From assembly GCA_014773175.1 (NCBI GenBank), contig VXCM01001319.1:43168-107167 (forward strand): a stretch of DNA of 64,000 nt, given 5' to 3'. Below the pieces are notes generated by a model that was given only the letters and a program-made list of their open reading frames with translations, was not told where the DNA came from and did not search any database. The position numbers and the translations under genes were made by a program. This document shows positions 1 through 15,200 of the stretch, one piece after another; position 1 is the first letter of the stretch; every line of letters starts with the position of its first letter. Origin of the DNA: Lucifuga dentata. Its lineage: Eukaryota > Chordata > Actinopteri > Ophidiiformes > Bythitidae.

Positions 1-3000
1 CCTCTGTCTGATCTTCAGACTGGACGGTGACGTCAAAACTCGTTCTACCCAAAGCGTCGTCCCAGGTCAGCAAGGTGATGCCATTTTCACACGAGTATGT
101 GTATTCCACATGTTCAGGTGTACAGGGTGCTGGGTGACAGAGGAATACAATCATAACCCTTTCTGCTGCAAACTTAACTGTAACTTTAATCCTTGCCCAT
201 GCTTTACCGTATATACTCGAGTATAAGCCAATCTTGTGTATAAGCCGACTCCCTGATTTTGACCTACAAATTTAGATTTTAAAGAAACCCGTATATAAAC
301 CGACCCCGATGTTGTTACATCAATTTATTTCTTTAACAAATTACCTGTTTTTCTGGGTATTGTCATAGTATTCCTGTGATTTTCTGAAAATAATCCATGT
401 ACCGATAAACATGATATTTATTTCAGCAGCTGATTACCGTAACTAACCAATCACAACAGCGCTTACTGGCCGCCGCAAAATGTGCTGGATAAGATGTTTT
501 GTCAGGAAATATNCCAATCACAACAGCGCTTACTGGCCGCCGCAAAATGTGCTGGATAAGATGTTTTGTCAGGAAATATATGATATAATAATATGATATG
601 ATAATAATATGATTTAAACTATTTTCCATGGGTAGTGGTAATGGTAGTATTTCCACTCCTGGAAATTTCCTTCTCTGGGATCAAATTTGAATTTCTCGTG
701 TATAAGCCGACCGCCCCCCCACTCCCGATTTGCTTTGTGAAATTTGGTAATAAAAACTCAGCTTATACTTGAGTATATACGGTAACTCCAAAATAAACAA
801 AAATGAGCAGCAGCGAAATATAATTACACACTTGTCACATGTAAGTTTGACAACTGTCGTTACAGGTCATGTGGGTCATGGAATGACTGTCGTCTACATT
901 TTAAAACTTACCTGTGACAATCTCAAATGTACTGCTGGGTTTACTGTAACACTTTTCTCCTCTTGCAACAGCCTGGACGGTGTAAGTGTTTCCACATAGT
1001 AGATCATCCAGAACACAGCTGGCATTGGTGGCAGAGCTACAGGACGTCGAGTGTCTCTGGGCAGAGACAGCACTGACTTCTACGTCCAGGGCATCCTCAT
1101 CTTTAACCCAAGACACTGAGGCGTGGTTGGAGTAACAGTCTAGAGGGTAGGCCTTGATCACTGGATTGCAGGGGGCTAGAAGCAGGATTGTCACATATTA
1201 CTTTTTTGTCTGTCAGAAGATTTTACACAACATGGTAAATGACACATTTGCCACTCTTCCTGCTTTGGTACAAAACGTTGCCAATGAAAAGAATCTGGAA
1301 ACAATTATATTTTGTAGGAAACACACTGAGAGAATAACTTTATTTATGGATGTGCAAAAGATGCAGTGGAGGTGATAACTACTCTACGCTTCCACTGTAT
1401 CCTTACCCGTCCTGATAGCGGTTTTGGCGAGCATGGTGCTGTTACAGGACCTGTCCCCTGCTAGGACAATCACTGTGTATTCCTTCCCACACTGCAGCTC
1501 GTGTAACTCACAGGAAGTGCCAGTGGATTTGCAGGAGCTGGCATGATCACCTTCACTATCTTGAGCCACAACAGTGTAAAATGCAGCTCCAGCACTGGCC
1601 TCCCATGTCACTGTCACCACCCCCGAGCTGCAGTCCAGGTCAGCAGCCACATTTGTTGGATCACAGGGTGCTGGAACAGACAGGGAGACATGCTGGTGAA
1701 GTCCGAAACTGAAGTCAAACTTAACATATATAACAGTTTGGTTTTTTTTTTACATTTTAATGTTCTTGTGCAAACTTGCATTTAGTGACTGAGAATGCAT
1801 ATTTACCGGTTATCACAGACCCCTCGTTGCTTGTAGGGCTTTTACACCTTTGGTTGATGGCCATCACACTGAACGTATATGTCTGAGCACACTGCAGGCT
1901 AGGAAACTGGCAACTTTCAATGGATGAATTGCAGGAATTTGTGAAGCCTCCCGCTCTGTTTAATGTGGAGATGTAAGACAGTGCACCAGCGGTGGCGTCC
2001 CAGGACATCTGCAAGTTGTTAGAGGAACACTCCACAGCTCCATGGATGTTAGCAGGAACACAGGGGACTGAGGGCGGTAAAGGGAGAAAGAACATGAGGA
2101 GAAGAAAAAGAAAGATGTTTCATCTTAATGGCTTCTTCAGCTCTAAGAATGGTGGGCAATAAACTAATATTTAGCCTCTGAGAGTCCCAGAGAGAGATGA
2201 ATGTCTTCATGACTAAACAGCAAGTCCAGTTCCTCTGAACTACTCCTGCTCAATATCCAGTCACCTGGATGACTAAGAAGCTCTTTAGACTTACCAGAGG
2301 GAATAGGTGGCAGGGTTCTGCTGGGTCCTTCACATGTGCTGCTGACTGCTTTGACTGTCACAGTGTACTCCTGTCCACACTGTAAATTAGTCATCTCACA
2401 AGTGGAACCCTCAGTGAAGCAGGAATGTGTAACGTCCCCCACAGCAAAAAAGGCTGTGACGCTGTAGTTTACTGGCAAAGATCCGGGCGTCCAGCTGACG
2501 GTTAATGCGTTGGTGCTGCAGTCTAAACTTTCAAGTATGTTGTGAGCGGCACATGGGGCTGAAACAGGGGAGCAAAGAATTACACTTTGGTGGTTTGATA
2601 ACAAGTATAAAAGCTGTAGGACTGTAGACGCTGAAAGTAAGAAGACAAACTTTTTACTATGTAGGTAAAAACAGTTTAGCATCCTTAAAGGACAGGTGGT
2701 TTTGCACATGCACATTATGTTACTGACAACCACTTTCCAAAACATAAAACCATATTATAGTTTTCCTATTATTTTGCCAAATCCTCTAATCTTTCTAAAT
2801 CAAATGTTCAGCTTATTCACCCACCTTAAAATTCAGTGTTTCTCCTGCTTAACACATATGTCTGAATGTATAAGGAGACAGTCGTTTTTAATTTCTCTGT
2901 AAAATCTGTCTTTCCCTGGGAATATATTCCCTGGCAGAGACATACATTTTCTTCCATGCAGCTTTCTGTTGGACCGGTTAAATAAAGTTACTTTGACAAA

Positions 3001-6000
3001 AATGTAATAGATATCATATTTGCTGTGATGTATTAGTACTTATCTCAAGCACGTATCAAGTCTCGACAATTTGACTTAGACAGCGTACTGGCATGAACTG
3101 AAACAGTCTGGAAGGTAGAAAATACAATGTAGTATTTACCGCTCCAGTATTATGTTTTGGGAAATGATTGTCAGGAACGTGTATGCTGGTTGTATACATG
3201 CTAAACTATTGGTATAGTCCTTTAACTCCAAAGAGACCTGAACTTTAACAGGCAGCTTCTCTGGTCTTCAGTTTTGGGACAGCACAAGAAACATAAGTGG
3301 ATTAACATTGTTTCTGCGTTTTGGTGAGAAGATTTTTTTTGGATCCGAGAAGAAGAGTAAGCGTTGTAGTTGAACATAAGAGGAAGATGTTTGGAAAGAG
3401 GAATAGAGTAAGAGGAAATTGAAGTTTAGAAAGCAAAAGGACTACTTCCTCACCAGCTGTACGAGTGACTGGCATGCTTTCAGCGGAGCGACATTCCCCA
3501 TCTGTTGCTGACACACTGAAGGTGTATTCTTCGCCACAGTGCAGACCATCTATTTGACAACTCGTCTCCATTCCTACTTCACAGGTCATAATGTTCCCAT
3601 CTCCTCCGTTTCCAGTGTAGCTCACTGCATTGGGACTGGTGTTCCAGTTTAACGTGGCGGAGTTGCTGGCACAATCCACTGAGACGGTCAGCCCAGATGG
3701 AGGGCAGGGTGCTGCAGGGGAAGGACACAGCAGAGGTGTGGAGGCCATGATATTTCAGTGTTTCCATTTTGGGAGGCTTTATAATTCTACTACAGTCTTC
3801 TATGCATTTATTCAACTGATCTGTAAGCGTAAAAATGCCCAAAATTAGAGATACGAGGTGAAAAATGAGTTGGAATCTTCCAGTTTTGGGCATTTTGATC
3901 CTTTATTTCATTATGTCACTGTAATTATGATCCACTGAATCTTTATAAGATTTCACTGCTACTAACTTGACTTTTTCTTATATTTTGAATACAAGACTTT
4001 TACTTGTAAAGTAGTATTTTTACATTGTGGAATTGCCACTTAAGATATAGATTTGACTACTTCTTCCAGAAATATGTCTATTTATTTATTTTTTAAAAAT
4101 ATTTATTTATTTAAATGGGACAATGCACACTAATTAACACTGCAATAAAATAATGCTACTGTAAATGTGCGGGGTTAGCTAAACAGCTAATTTGTACCTG
4201 TAGTCCCAACACTAAAAAAAAAAAAAAAANTAAAAAAAAAAAAAAAAGTAATTAGAATAAAACCAATAACAATAATATCATCACTCATAAGTAATGAAAA
4301 ATATAAAAAAGACTAATCTTTTTACAGTTTAGTTCATCCTTGGTTGCAAATTTGAGTGGATTTCAACTAAAATTTAAGTTTGATTTTAAACATACTATAT
4401 ATGGAGCAGTTCCTAATTTCCAAAGGGAGTGTGTTCTAAAGTCTTGTTGCTCTCACAGAAAAAGCTGACAGCCCAACTTTACTTCTTCTGAACGGAACGA
4501 CCTGAATGGAAATACTAACTGGTCTGTGCCCATCTTTACCTGTCTTTAGTATCAACACGTCGCTCTTCAGGCTTGAGCAGTAGTCATCCACAGCAACCAC
4601 GGTGATATTGTAAACCTGGCTGCATCTTAGGTTATCCAGTACGCATGACGTCTCGCTGGACGAGCACTCCAGGCGACGGCGCTCAAGACCCAATGCAGTT
4701 GCAGTGTAAATGTTGGCGCCGCGGCTGGCATCCCACGACAAGTTCACCGAGCTCAGGTCGCAGTTTTTCTCCACATTCACATTAACGGGCACACATGGCA
4801 CTGAGGAAGAGCAAGACCTCATATCACATCAGGACATTTTTAGCGTCGTCTGTTATAATTAAGGGTAAAGGTAAGGTAAGGTAAGTTATATAAGTTAAGT
4901 TATAAGGTAAGTTACAACCCTGGTAACTGTTTTTATAGCTGAATAATATCGACCATTTAACAAAAAAACAAAATATATATATATCAGTCCCTGTTTGACT
5001 AAAATGAATACTTTCATACTACCATACATTTAATACCAAAATTACATGGATTGAGGGTAGAACTTCCCTTATGCAGCAAATACTGTATAATCTGTTTCCT
5101 CCTTTAAACTTCCAGCAGAGGGCAGTCACAACTCACCATCCAGTCCCAAAAACATTCTCAAATCAAGTCAAATAACCATAACAACACTTTTTTTTTTTTT
5201 TNTTTTTTTTTTTTTGGACAGTGCTTTCTTACCTTGCCTGATTGTTTTTGTCTCGCTGGGAAAACTGAGACAGGAGCCAGTGATGGACATCACCTTCAGT
5301 GTGTACTCCAGTCCACATTCCAGTGTAGTGACGCTCAGCTGAGGCTCTGTCATGTTAAAGGACATGTATCCAGTGCTGTCTGAGATCACAGTCATGTAGC
5401 TCTCTGCATTCGTGGTCGCTTTCCAGTCAACGGTCAGTTCACCTGACTCACAGTCAACGTTGGTCATCACATTGGCTGGTCCGCATGGAACTGGACAGAG
5501 GCAAGGCGAGTTAATTTCACAGCCCCTTTCAGCCACAAATACATGGCAGTGTGTTTTATAAAAGGAATAAAATATATGAAAACAACGAGGAGGTGAAATT
5601 TTTGGAAGAGCAACTGTTTGAGGTGACAAATTTCAATGAAAGGTAAAGCTGGAAAGAGGACTTTAGACTCCATAGGGTTGAAAGCCAGGCTATGTCTATG
5701 CTAGGTCAGCAGTGTGAGTGTCAGCAGTGTGAGTGGACGGAGCTCACCATTTATCTGTCAGGCTTTTTCCATTCTCACATGACTTTTGCTAATTGCCGTT
5801 TCCCATATGCATCTTCCTAATTCACTTCTCTCTCTTTTTGGATACATGGCCCCTCCTCACACTCATGTGTGAGTGTTGAGGAAGCTCGGCTGTGACCAGA
5901 AGTCCATCCAACTGGCTCAGCTGGCTTCTGCGACTCTGATGACGTCCTAGCCTGGTGGTGTCTGCTGTGTGTCCAGCTGGTTCCCCTCCCATGGTGCAGC

Positions 6001-7377
6001 ATGTGCCCCTCCCCACCCCCACNCCACCCCCACCCCATGATGCAACCCTCACCCTCACCCAATTCACTCTGACTCATATTTTAGTCATCATAACACTGAT
6101 TTCATATTGATTAAACTGACACTGGATCATTGATTGTTTGCTGTTCATATTTTTCTGTAATATTTCCTTGTTTTTGATCTTTGTAATTTACCTGTTTCTA
6201 CACNCTGTTCATATTTTTCTGTAATATTTCCTTGTTTTTGATCTTTGTAATTTACCTGTTTCTACACCTGCGGCTCTTACTGCACACCTGGTTGTCTGAG
6301 GAGAGGGAATCTCTCTTTGAATAGCCTCTCCCAAGGTTTCTTCCATTTTCCTTATACAGTAAGGTTTTTGATCATCTTGTTAGAGAGCTTGGGCTGGCCG
6401 GGAACCGCTAATGTGTGGGTCTATAAAACCCATTGAGACGTTGTATGTGATACTGGGCTACACAAATAAATTTGACTTGACTTGATTAAACGCAATTAAC
6501 TCTATTCACTTTACAAAGTTGTTGTCACAAAGAGGGCAGCAGCATTTTATGTTAACAGAATCTATCATACCAGACTCCATGTAGACGGGATTCGAAGGCA
6601 CGCTGGCGCATATGCCATCATCGTGGCTGATAGTCACAGAGTACAGCTGATCACATCGCAGGTCGCCAATCCTGCAGCTTGTTTCACTGGTGCTACAGGA
6701 GAGGAGTCCACCGTCTTCATCAGTCATCACGCCGATGTAGGAGATCATATGAGGTTGACCCTCCCATGAAAGCAGAGCCTCATTGGCTGCGCAGTCCCGG
6801 ATGACTTTCAGGTTATCCGGTGGGCAGGGAGCTGACATGAGACAGAAAAACAGTTAACCAGAAGCAAGTAATAAACCTCGAAACAATTCAACGTGACAGA
6901 AACAAATCAGTAAAATCTGTCTCAGACTAAGAGATTTTAATGTCATCTTTTTAGAAATATTTGCAGGAGAAGCGTGTAATTAACAACATTAATGATGTTA
7001 ATTACATTTAGTTGTGCAAACAGTGTTAGCAAGCCAGCATACAGAATACCAGAACTTTGACATTCCTGAATGGAATTCAGCCACGATTAATGACATTTAT
7101 TACATCTATGTTTTTCCTCCAATGACAGTTCAAAATGTCTGTCTTGAAAGTCCGTTACCATAACAGAGGTAGGAGTTTATTGCAACACTGTACACAAAAA
7201 ATTATTTTCTAATCCCTAAAAAATTATAGGACAATTGTGGAATAGAATGAAAGAAGAGCATCCTGGTCAGTGAGGAGGTTTTCAAATCATTATCTGATTA
7301 TTATATTATGAATCTGACTCACAATCAGTGACTCTCTCTCTCTCTCTCTCTCTCCTTCCTTCTCCTTAGCTCCTATN

Positions 7378-7410
<33 letters not shown>

Positions 7411-9184
7411 TCCTTCTCCTTAGCTCCTATGCCATGTTGGCAATCTCAAAAAGATACCCAAGCAGCATTAAGAGAAGAGCAGTGAAGAACTTACAATACT
7501 TACCTGTTTCTACGAAAACTATCTCACTGTCAAAACTTTGGCAGTTGGTGTTAGCGGCATTGCTGGACATTGTGTAGTTGGTGCCGCACTTCAGGCCATC
7601 GATCTTGCAGGATAAATTTGGTGAGCTACAGGTGTGAATGATGCCATCACTGTCCACTGCCTTGCTGACGTAGGTTAGAGCACCGCTGCTGATAGCCCAG
7701 GTTACCGTGATGGAGTCAGCACCACAGTCCCTTCGTGCCTGTACATTCAAAGGGATGCATGGGCCTGGAGGAGACAGGATAAAACATAATAAGAAGGTTT
7801 CATATCCTATATCCTATTCACAATTACAGCTGAGAAGAGTTGTTCCAAGAATATAATGAAAGAAAATAAAGGCAAAGGCTGACAGTCTCACAGTTATCAC
7901 ATTCTGATGACACAGTATTTACTGTGCCAGCATCATTTTGGCAGCATACAGGTATGTTGCACTAGTCATTAGATCATGTCATTAGATTAATCTATTAATA
8001 GATTAAAAATATTCACAATTTGATCTTTCTCACCAGATATGTAATTTCCAATATTGGTTCGATATACTACAGAAACCAAACCTTTGCCTCACCTGTTTCT
8101 GCCACCTGTGCCATTGACCTTGGGCTGGTGCACTGATCATCAGAAGCTGTCACAAAGACAGTCAAGTACTCTCCACAGTGAATGTCTTCTATGGAGCAGC
8201 TGTTGGAGAATGAGCTGCAGTTGTAGTAACTGTTATGCCTGTTACCAAAGGCCTCCACAGTGTAGTTAATTGCCCCCTCAGCTAGGTCCCATTTGAGCAC
8301 AAGATTAGTGTTGCAGTCAGTTGAAACTTGCACATTTTGTGGAATACAAGGTGCTATAAAAAATAAAAAGAAAAAAAGAAAATGACATTTTTATTTATAA
8401 TTTGTGTAAATCAGAAATTTAAATATGCAAGAAAAAAGAGCTAAAATATTGTCACATTTCCTGAGACTGACAGTTTGATCACAAATTCAATTCCTCAACC
8501 AAGATTATCCACTAGAGGGCCTCATTTAAGTAGGTAAAACCTGGCAAGTAGCTTCTCACACCGTGATCAGTAACAACACTGTTTTAGTCAAAGTTATTAT
8601 AGATTTAGTAGATTATAGATATTAATATGTTTCAGTGGCAAACGTGGTTGTACCTGTGTGAATTTCAACTGTGTCACTAATCTGGCTTCTGCACATGCCA
8701 TAAAAGGAGTAGACTTTGAAGGAATAGAGTCGTCCACACACCGTTTGTGTGAAAAAACAGGAACTGTCCATTGTGAGACACGTCTTGGTCACTCCCTGAG
8801 AACAGAGAAATCAATCCACGTACACCAAATAACCCTGCAGCATATGTTATTTCTTCAAAAGTAAATCATTTTCATACTGGTTTAGTTGGTTTTAAATGGT
8901 TCAGTGAAGATGCAGACATTTTAAAGTGTAAAATGTAATAAATGTAATACCTTGGAGTCCACAGATTCAGCCATGTAGTGACTTGTACCATTTGCATGCT
9001 CCCAGGAAAAGTCGATGACGTTGCTGGTACACTGACGATCCAACCGTAGATTCCTGGGAGCACAGGGGGCTTGGAGAGGATAGATATGGAAAAATAAATA
9101 TATTAATTCAAAATGTGTAGATCTATTTTCTAAGTTTCTTATTGTTGTAAATCCATACTGAATAATCCATAAACAGTGGAGATG

Positions 9185-9251
<67 letters not shown>

Positions 9252-12200
9252 ATTAAATGGTGTCAAACATCAAAGGCATCTCAAACCCTTTTCAGGTTAA
9301 AACGCCCTGATATTGAAGATTGCTCTTTCGTGTTGCTTTTCACTGTATGAGGTTTCAGGTTTAACACAAACACAGGCTTATTCTTAGCAGGCTGAACACA
9401 ACACAATATGATATAGACAGTGGAGCTCAATAGAAGACCCAGTTTTCAAAGAGATACGGTCAAATAAACATGTGAACTTAACCCTCACACAGAAATATGG
9501 GAAAATGTTGTAAACAGCTATTCCCAAATGGTTACAGTGGCTAAGACCTTATCCTTGTAAAAACAAATCTGAAGTTCAAACTTACTCTTGCCATAATTTT
9601 AATAAAGCTCAATGTATAATGTTCTCTAAATCAACTGTGTGAAAAAATCCTTTAGAAGATAGTTGTATGCTGGAATCCAAGGCACACAAAGCTTGGTGAG
9701 ATCTGTATTATTTAAAAATTAAATCAAGTTATTTAAAACCCAGGTTTACAAAAAAAAAAAAGTTTTCCCTCAAGTCATGACTATCATAATTACTCTCAAC
9801 CAAGTCACAACAGCTTAGTGTTGCACAGTTTATCTTGGGTGGATGGACAAAGGATCCAAACCAGGCTCACTAAAAGAATGGAGTATTACGTGAGATGAAA
9901 GGATTAACAAATAGGATACAGATTACAAGGGTGGAGCAATAAAAGTCTCTCCCAGGAAAAACTGTAAGGGAGTTGTCATTGTGTTGGCTGGCCTCAGTGG
10001 GGAGTGTCAAAGGTTAAAACTGTAACTGATTCTGCAAACTAATAAGTAAATCCAAAGAGACGTTTTTTCTAACACTTAGCACATGCTTAAGTGTTTCACT
10101 AGTACTAGACTTGTTAGACTAGTTGTACTAATAATACTTCATGTACTACGAGTACATGAAAAGCCTGAGTTTTCAATCAATGGTGCACAGCCAAGAACAC
10201 TTATTGTGGCTTCTGACATAAATTAGTGCATAATTAGTGGTTGTGTGAAAAATCAGTGATTCAATGTTTCCCCAGATTGTAATGGTAGTTTTGGTCATTT
10301 ACCATCACAGCTTAGAGACCGTCAACGAAGTTTCCAATAGCACTAGTTAAAGCCTTTTAGAGGGATTTTTTTACAAATATTAAAATTTTCGTCAGGCGCC
10401 AAACATGCTAATCCTGTCCGAATCCTATTTCAAGCTAGGTTGCTATGCTAATTGCACATTAGCTAGTTACACCTGAACAGTGTTAACTAAAAAAATGATA
10501 TTAGTAAAACGCAACAAGCTACAAAAGTGTTTCCATTGTTTGTTAAACGTGCATTAATCAATATTGTTGATATTAATAAGTCAAATGAAAAAGTCTCTCA
10601 CAGTGTCAAACTCACAGAGAATTTACGCCATTGTCAGCAAAATTTAGCTCAATATTTTGGATTTATAGCAGAGATTTCCTTGCCTAGAGATGGCAGTTTT
10701 GGCGCCCAGGATCGAAACGTTTCGAAGCCATTCGAAACTTCCGGTTTTGCAGCGGGTCTCGAAACAGTCAGTCACGTGACCAACATGTCAGCTTTCCGGC
10801 GTTCTAGAGTTGTATTACAGTTTCTGCCAGTAGGCTGTGTACCAGTGTTTCATATGTATCGAAACTGTTTTGAAGATTCAAAATTGACATCCCTAATTTA
10901 TATTTAGCACATTTACTTTGTAGTCAAGTATTGTCTTCGCTCTTCAAACTCTTTCTAGGAATATGTTCACACGGTTCCTGTTAAAAAAACTAAGACAACC
11001 TGTATGCTAACTGACTAGCACCAAACCGCAAACGAAGTTGATAACTACGTCCTGAAAAAAAACGAGCATGATTAAAACCCAAATGTTTTCTTCAGAAATC
11101 AGTGAAGACCCAAATAAAACAAAAAGAAGGGTAAATATTGGCCTTACATTCGTCATCTTCACAGAAAACTTAGTCAAAGGTTGCTCATGTAGGCCCATGC
11201 CTGTTGAATTTGTAAGTAGGTAACATTTTGCTAACGTGTCGTCAATCTGCCCCCTAGTGGCCAAAATTTATAAATGTAGCTGAGAGGTAAAATCATCAGT
11301 TCAAGAAAACATGACATGGAATTATCGAAAACATAGGCCACAATGATTCCATAAACAATCAATGTAAATTACAATTACTGATCAGAAACTATCTGTTTCT
11401 TTTTTGGCACTTTTTTCTTCTTTTATTGCTTCCATTCAGTTCATTTCAGGACAAGTCAAATGGAAACAGAAATGGAAGCTCATTTGCCTAGTATTCAGAA
11501 TGTTGGTATTCATGCTACAATCTCTTCAAAATTAAACTCTGAAGAAATTGCACTTCCTGAAATAAACAAAGAAACATATAACCTGTTTTAATTGTTTTAA
11601 AAATCTCACCAGTGTCAAATGTGGCAATGGAGGTGTTATCCTTGTTCCTGCAGTTCTCAGTGATGGGTGTTACATGTACTATGTAGCTCTGACCACAGGT
11701 CAGACCACTGATAAAGCAGCTGGGGCTTGTGCTGGTACAGTTCATCTGTACGCCATCCATGTCAGTGGCTGTGGCCTCATAGGATTTTGCCCCATACACG
11801 GCTGACCAGGACACTTCAGCTACATTTGTGATGCAGCTGTACTCTGCCTTTATAAACGTAATCGGCTTGAGCGCTGCAAGAGACACAGTACATACAAAAT
11901 GGCATCAGTCTGTGACAAATTTCACTTAGCTAAAGGACACATTCAGAGCATATTTAACAGTCATATATGACTGTTATGATAACAGACTTGTGGATATTCT
12001 GTGTATTACCTTTTAGCTGTCACTATTGCATATGTCATGAAAACTACCTCAGTGGTAAAAAAAAAAAAAAAGTAAAGTAAAGAAAAGAAAAAAGTGTAAT
12101 CTTTTATTTTTTTCTGTTTCAATGTGAGATAAGAAAGAAAAATACAGAAAGTAGTGAACAGAAGCCTTGATCAGATAATGTCTAAATTAGAAAGTTGTGC

Positions 12201-15200
12201 CATATTTTAGCCAACATACTGTAGATTAGATAATTGTAAATTGTAAATTTGTTTCCTTATATGTAAATATATATATATATATATGCAATACTTACATAAT
12301 ACTTATATGTAAATACAAATATACATGTTTCTGTATTTTCTACATATTTTTCCCTGCTACTGTCAGTGATGGAAGTTACAAACAATGTTAAAAATCGGTA
12401 ATACACTCTTAGGTCTGAAAGGAAATTATCTGAGGTAATGGGTGTTGTGAGGTTTTTCTTTTGTGCCCTGTGAAAGCTCTTGAGATTGAAACATCAGCAA
12501 AATTAAGTAAATTTCACATTGGAACTTTTTCTTTGATTTTGAATTTTTGGAGGCCACAACTTCACAAATGTTGGTTATGCGCCCTACTTGTCTTTAACCC
12601 TCTGGACCCCATAACATTATATTCTATTTACCCCATAATATTAGAGATTGATCATTCACCAGCTTTTCAAATTTACGTGAACTGAGTAGAACGCTGTTTT
12701 TTTTTTTTTTTNTTTTTTTTTTTTTTTACTCAAAAAGCTTATGTGACTCTGATGCAACTGTTTCAAACAAACTGAGTTGTGTTTGAGCCTCTTTGTGTAC
12801 ATCACATCCTTTTTGTCAATATGAGCTGAAAGACGCACCATTACCATCAACATTGCTAGCACATATCCCATGTTTCACTTTGAAAGGAACAAAATGATCA
12901 ACCTTGATTTATGTTTTTCTCAAGATTGTTTTTGTGTGTAGCCTCAAGCACAAGTAGGTTGCCAGGGCATCTGAATCCTTTACCCTGAGGATCATATTCT
13001 GCATGTCTGAAAGAAATGCCTTAGAATGAATAGCTGACCTAGATCATAATCACCAAGTTATTGATATTGGTTTGGCTCTGTAGACTCACTGTTGGTGGTG
13101 TACACGTGGTCTGTCGACTCGCTAGGCACCAGGAATTTATTGAGCGAGGACACTGATATCAGATAGGTGGTACATGGACGGGTGTCCATCATATTCATCT
13201 CGGTGTTTATAATGTCTTGTTCGTACAGCTTGCTGACAGGGTCATCAGCGACCCTGATGATGACTCTGTACATCAGGACATTCTTCACCGGTTGCCATCT
13301 CACCCTTGCTGTGTTTGGACCCGTGTGCTCTGCCATAACAAACTCTGGTGGTGAAACCACTAAAGAAAGATGTGGGTAATTTGTTAGTGGGGAATATTAT
13401 TCAAAGAACACACACTGCAGAATTATTTTGATATGACACTCTGAAAAGTATTATTATGGCCATTTTGATCCAAGGTTGAGACCACCACACTATTTAAGAA
13501 TTCATCATTTTAGGGCCAACCCTTAAAACAAGATCAACATTTTGAAAAATATTTTATAACAGTGATAATCTAAGCTAAGAAAACTAAATATCCAATAGGA
13601 GAACAAGGCTACTTCAACACTTGTTACTTACATATAAGGCAGGATCATAAACTGTATCATATATATATATGCGCAATTTTCAGCAACTCAAATGACATCT
13701 AACCATCAGTTTAGCCCAACCAATAAGCCAACAGTCAAGTTGCAGATAAGGTTTATGTTAATTTTATTCAATGTAATGCAATGTTTATGCAAAGAAATAT
13801 GAAAAAGCATATGGTGACTATTCACTTATGAATGACACTTAAAATTCAGAGATTGGAAGCTGTGTGTTCAGATATGATTAATAATTCATTGCTTTGACTT
13901 ATTCATGTCTTCTTAGCTATCAATTGATCACTCAGTCATTTAGCCACAGTAAGAGAACTTTGTAGCATCTAGGATCACTCACAGGTGGTGACGGTCCTCG
14001 CTTTGCTGGGTATTCCCAGGCCAGCCTGGTTGGATGTGTAGATGTAGCAGTCATAGGTGGTAGAAGGCTTCAAATTTTCCACCACAGTGCTGTGGGTGGT
14101 GAAAGTTAGATTGAACGATTCTCCCGTGGACACAGACTTCACCACCAGGTAATAGTGATCCGCGGAATGCACCTCAGTCCAATTTACTGCAAATGAAGTA
14201 CTGGATACTGGTTGGCTGTATATTATATGAGATGTGTCGGGGACTGTGAGGAAAGAGCAGGGAAGGAAAAACATCGTTTAGGATGCTATCTAGATGGATT
14301 GCCTAAGGGTGGCCATGCGTAATGGCGCATTTTTGTGCGTAAAGGTGCAGTAGCGACTGTACTATGATTTGATACATATCACATCATGAACAGTTCCCTT
14401 TTTTGTTAACCACATTTATAAATTTGTATGCAATTATGTATAGTTATAAATGTATATATGACAATTCAAATTCTTAATCATATTCAGTACCACACAGTGC
14501 AATTTATTAGTATGATTCTAAATTGAGGTTCTGTTAATTACATCCTTCCATACCTGTTATGGCCACACTAGAATTCGTGCACACCACATGGTAGTACTCG
14601 AAGACTTTGAGAGTGACACTATACGAGGTTCCTGGTCTCAGACCTCGGACCAGTTTCTCTGTGTGGTCTTTTCCTACAGTCACCACTACAGGCGCAATAT
14701 ATGTCTTATTTATCACCCGAAGGTCCAAAAAATAGTTTGTTGCCACAGAATGCTTTTTCCATTTTATGAGAAGTGCTGAAGGGCCTGAAGGTGTTATTGA
14801 CAGGATATCGCATTCTGAAAGAGATGGAGAATTTTGGATTAAAAAGTTAATTTTATACTTAAGTTTACAGAGCAGTGAAAAAAATCATAAAGACACAAAA
14901 CAGAAAAAAAAGAAAAAACACATATAAACATGTTTAGTTATTGTCACTATTTCAACTTCAGTGACAAATTCCTTGTTATAAATGAAGTTATTTTAAAGTA
15001 AATATTTTAGTTTATTGCACTGATGTACTTGGCTAAAATATTTTTCAGTTATGCCTGACACACATGGATTATTTTTTCAATCTACTTCTTTACTTACCTT
15101 CTGCACTAGTGTAAGGTATCTGTAAATGACAAAATAATGAATTACTAATTGGACAAGATAAATACCAGATTATATCCAAATATTTGTTAAGTTTTACAGT

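Noticed and set aside
10527..10907. 126-codon plus-strand ORF in a long intron of the FNDC7-like gene
   Set aside because: No recognisable domain and no splice partners. The flanking 'tcgaaacgtttcgaagcc' block looks like a transposon remnant.
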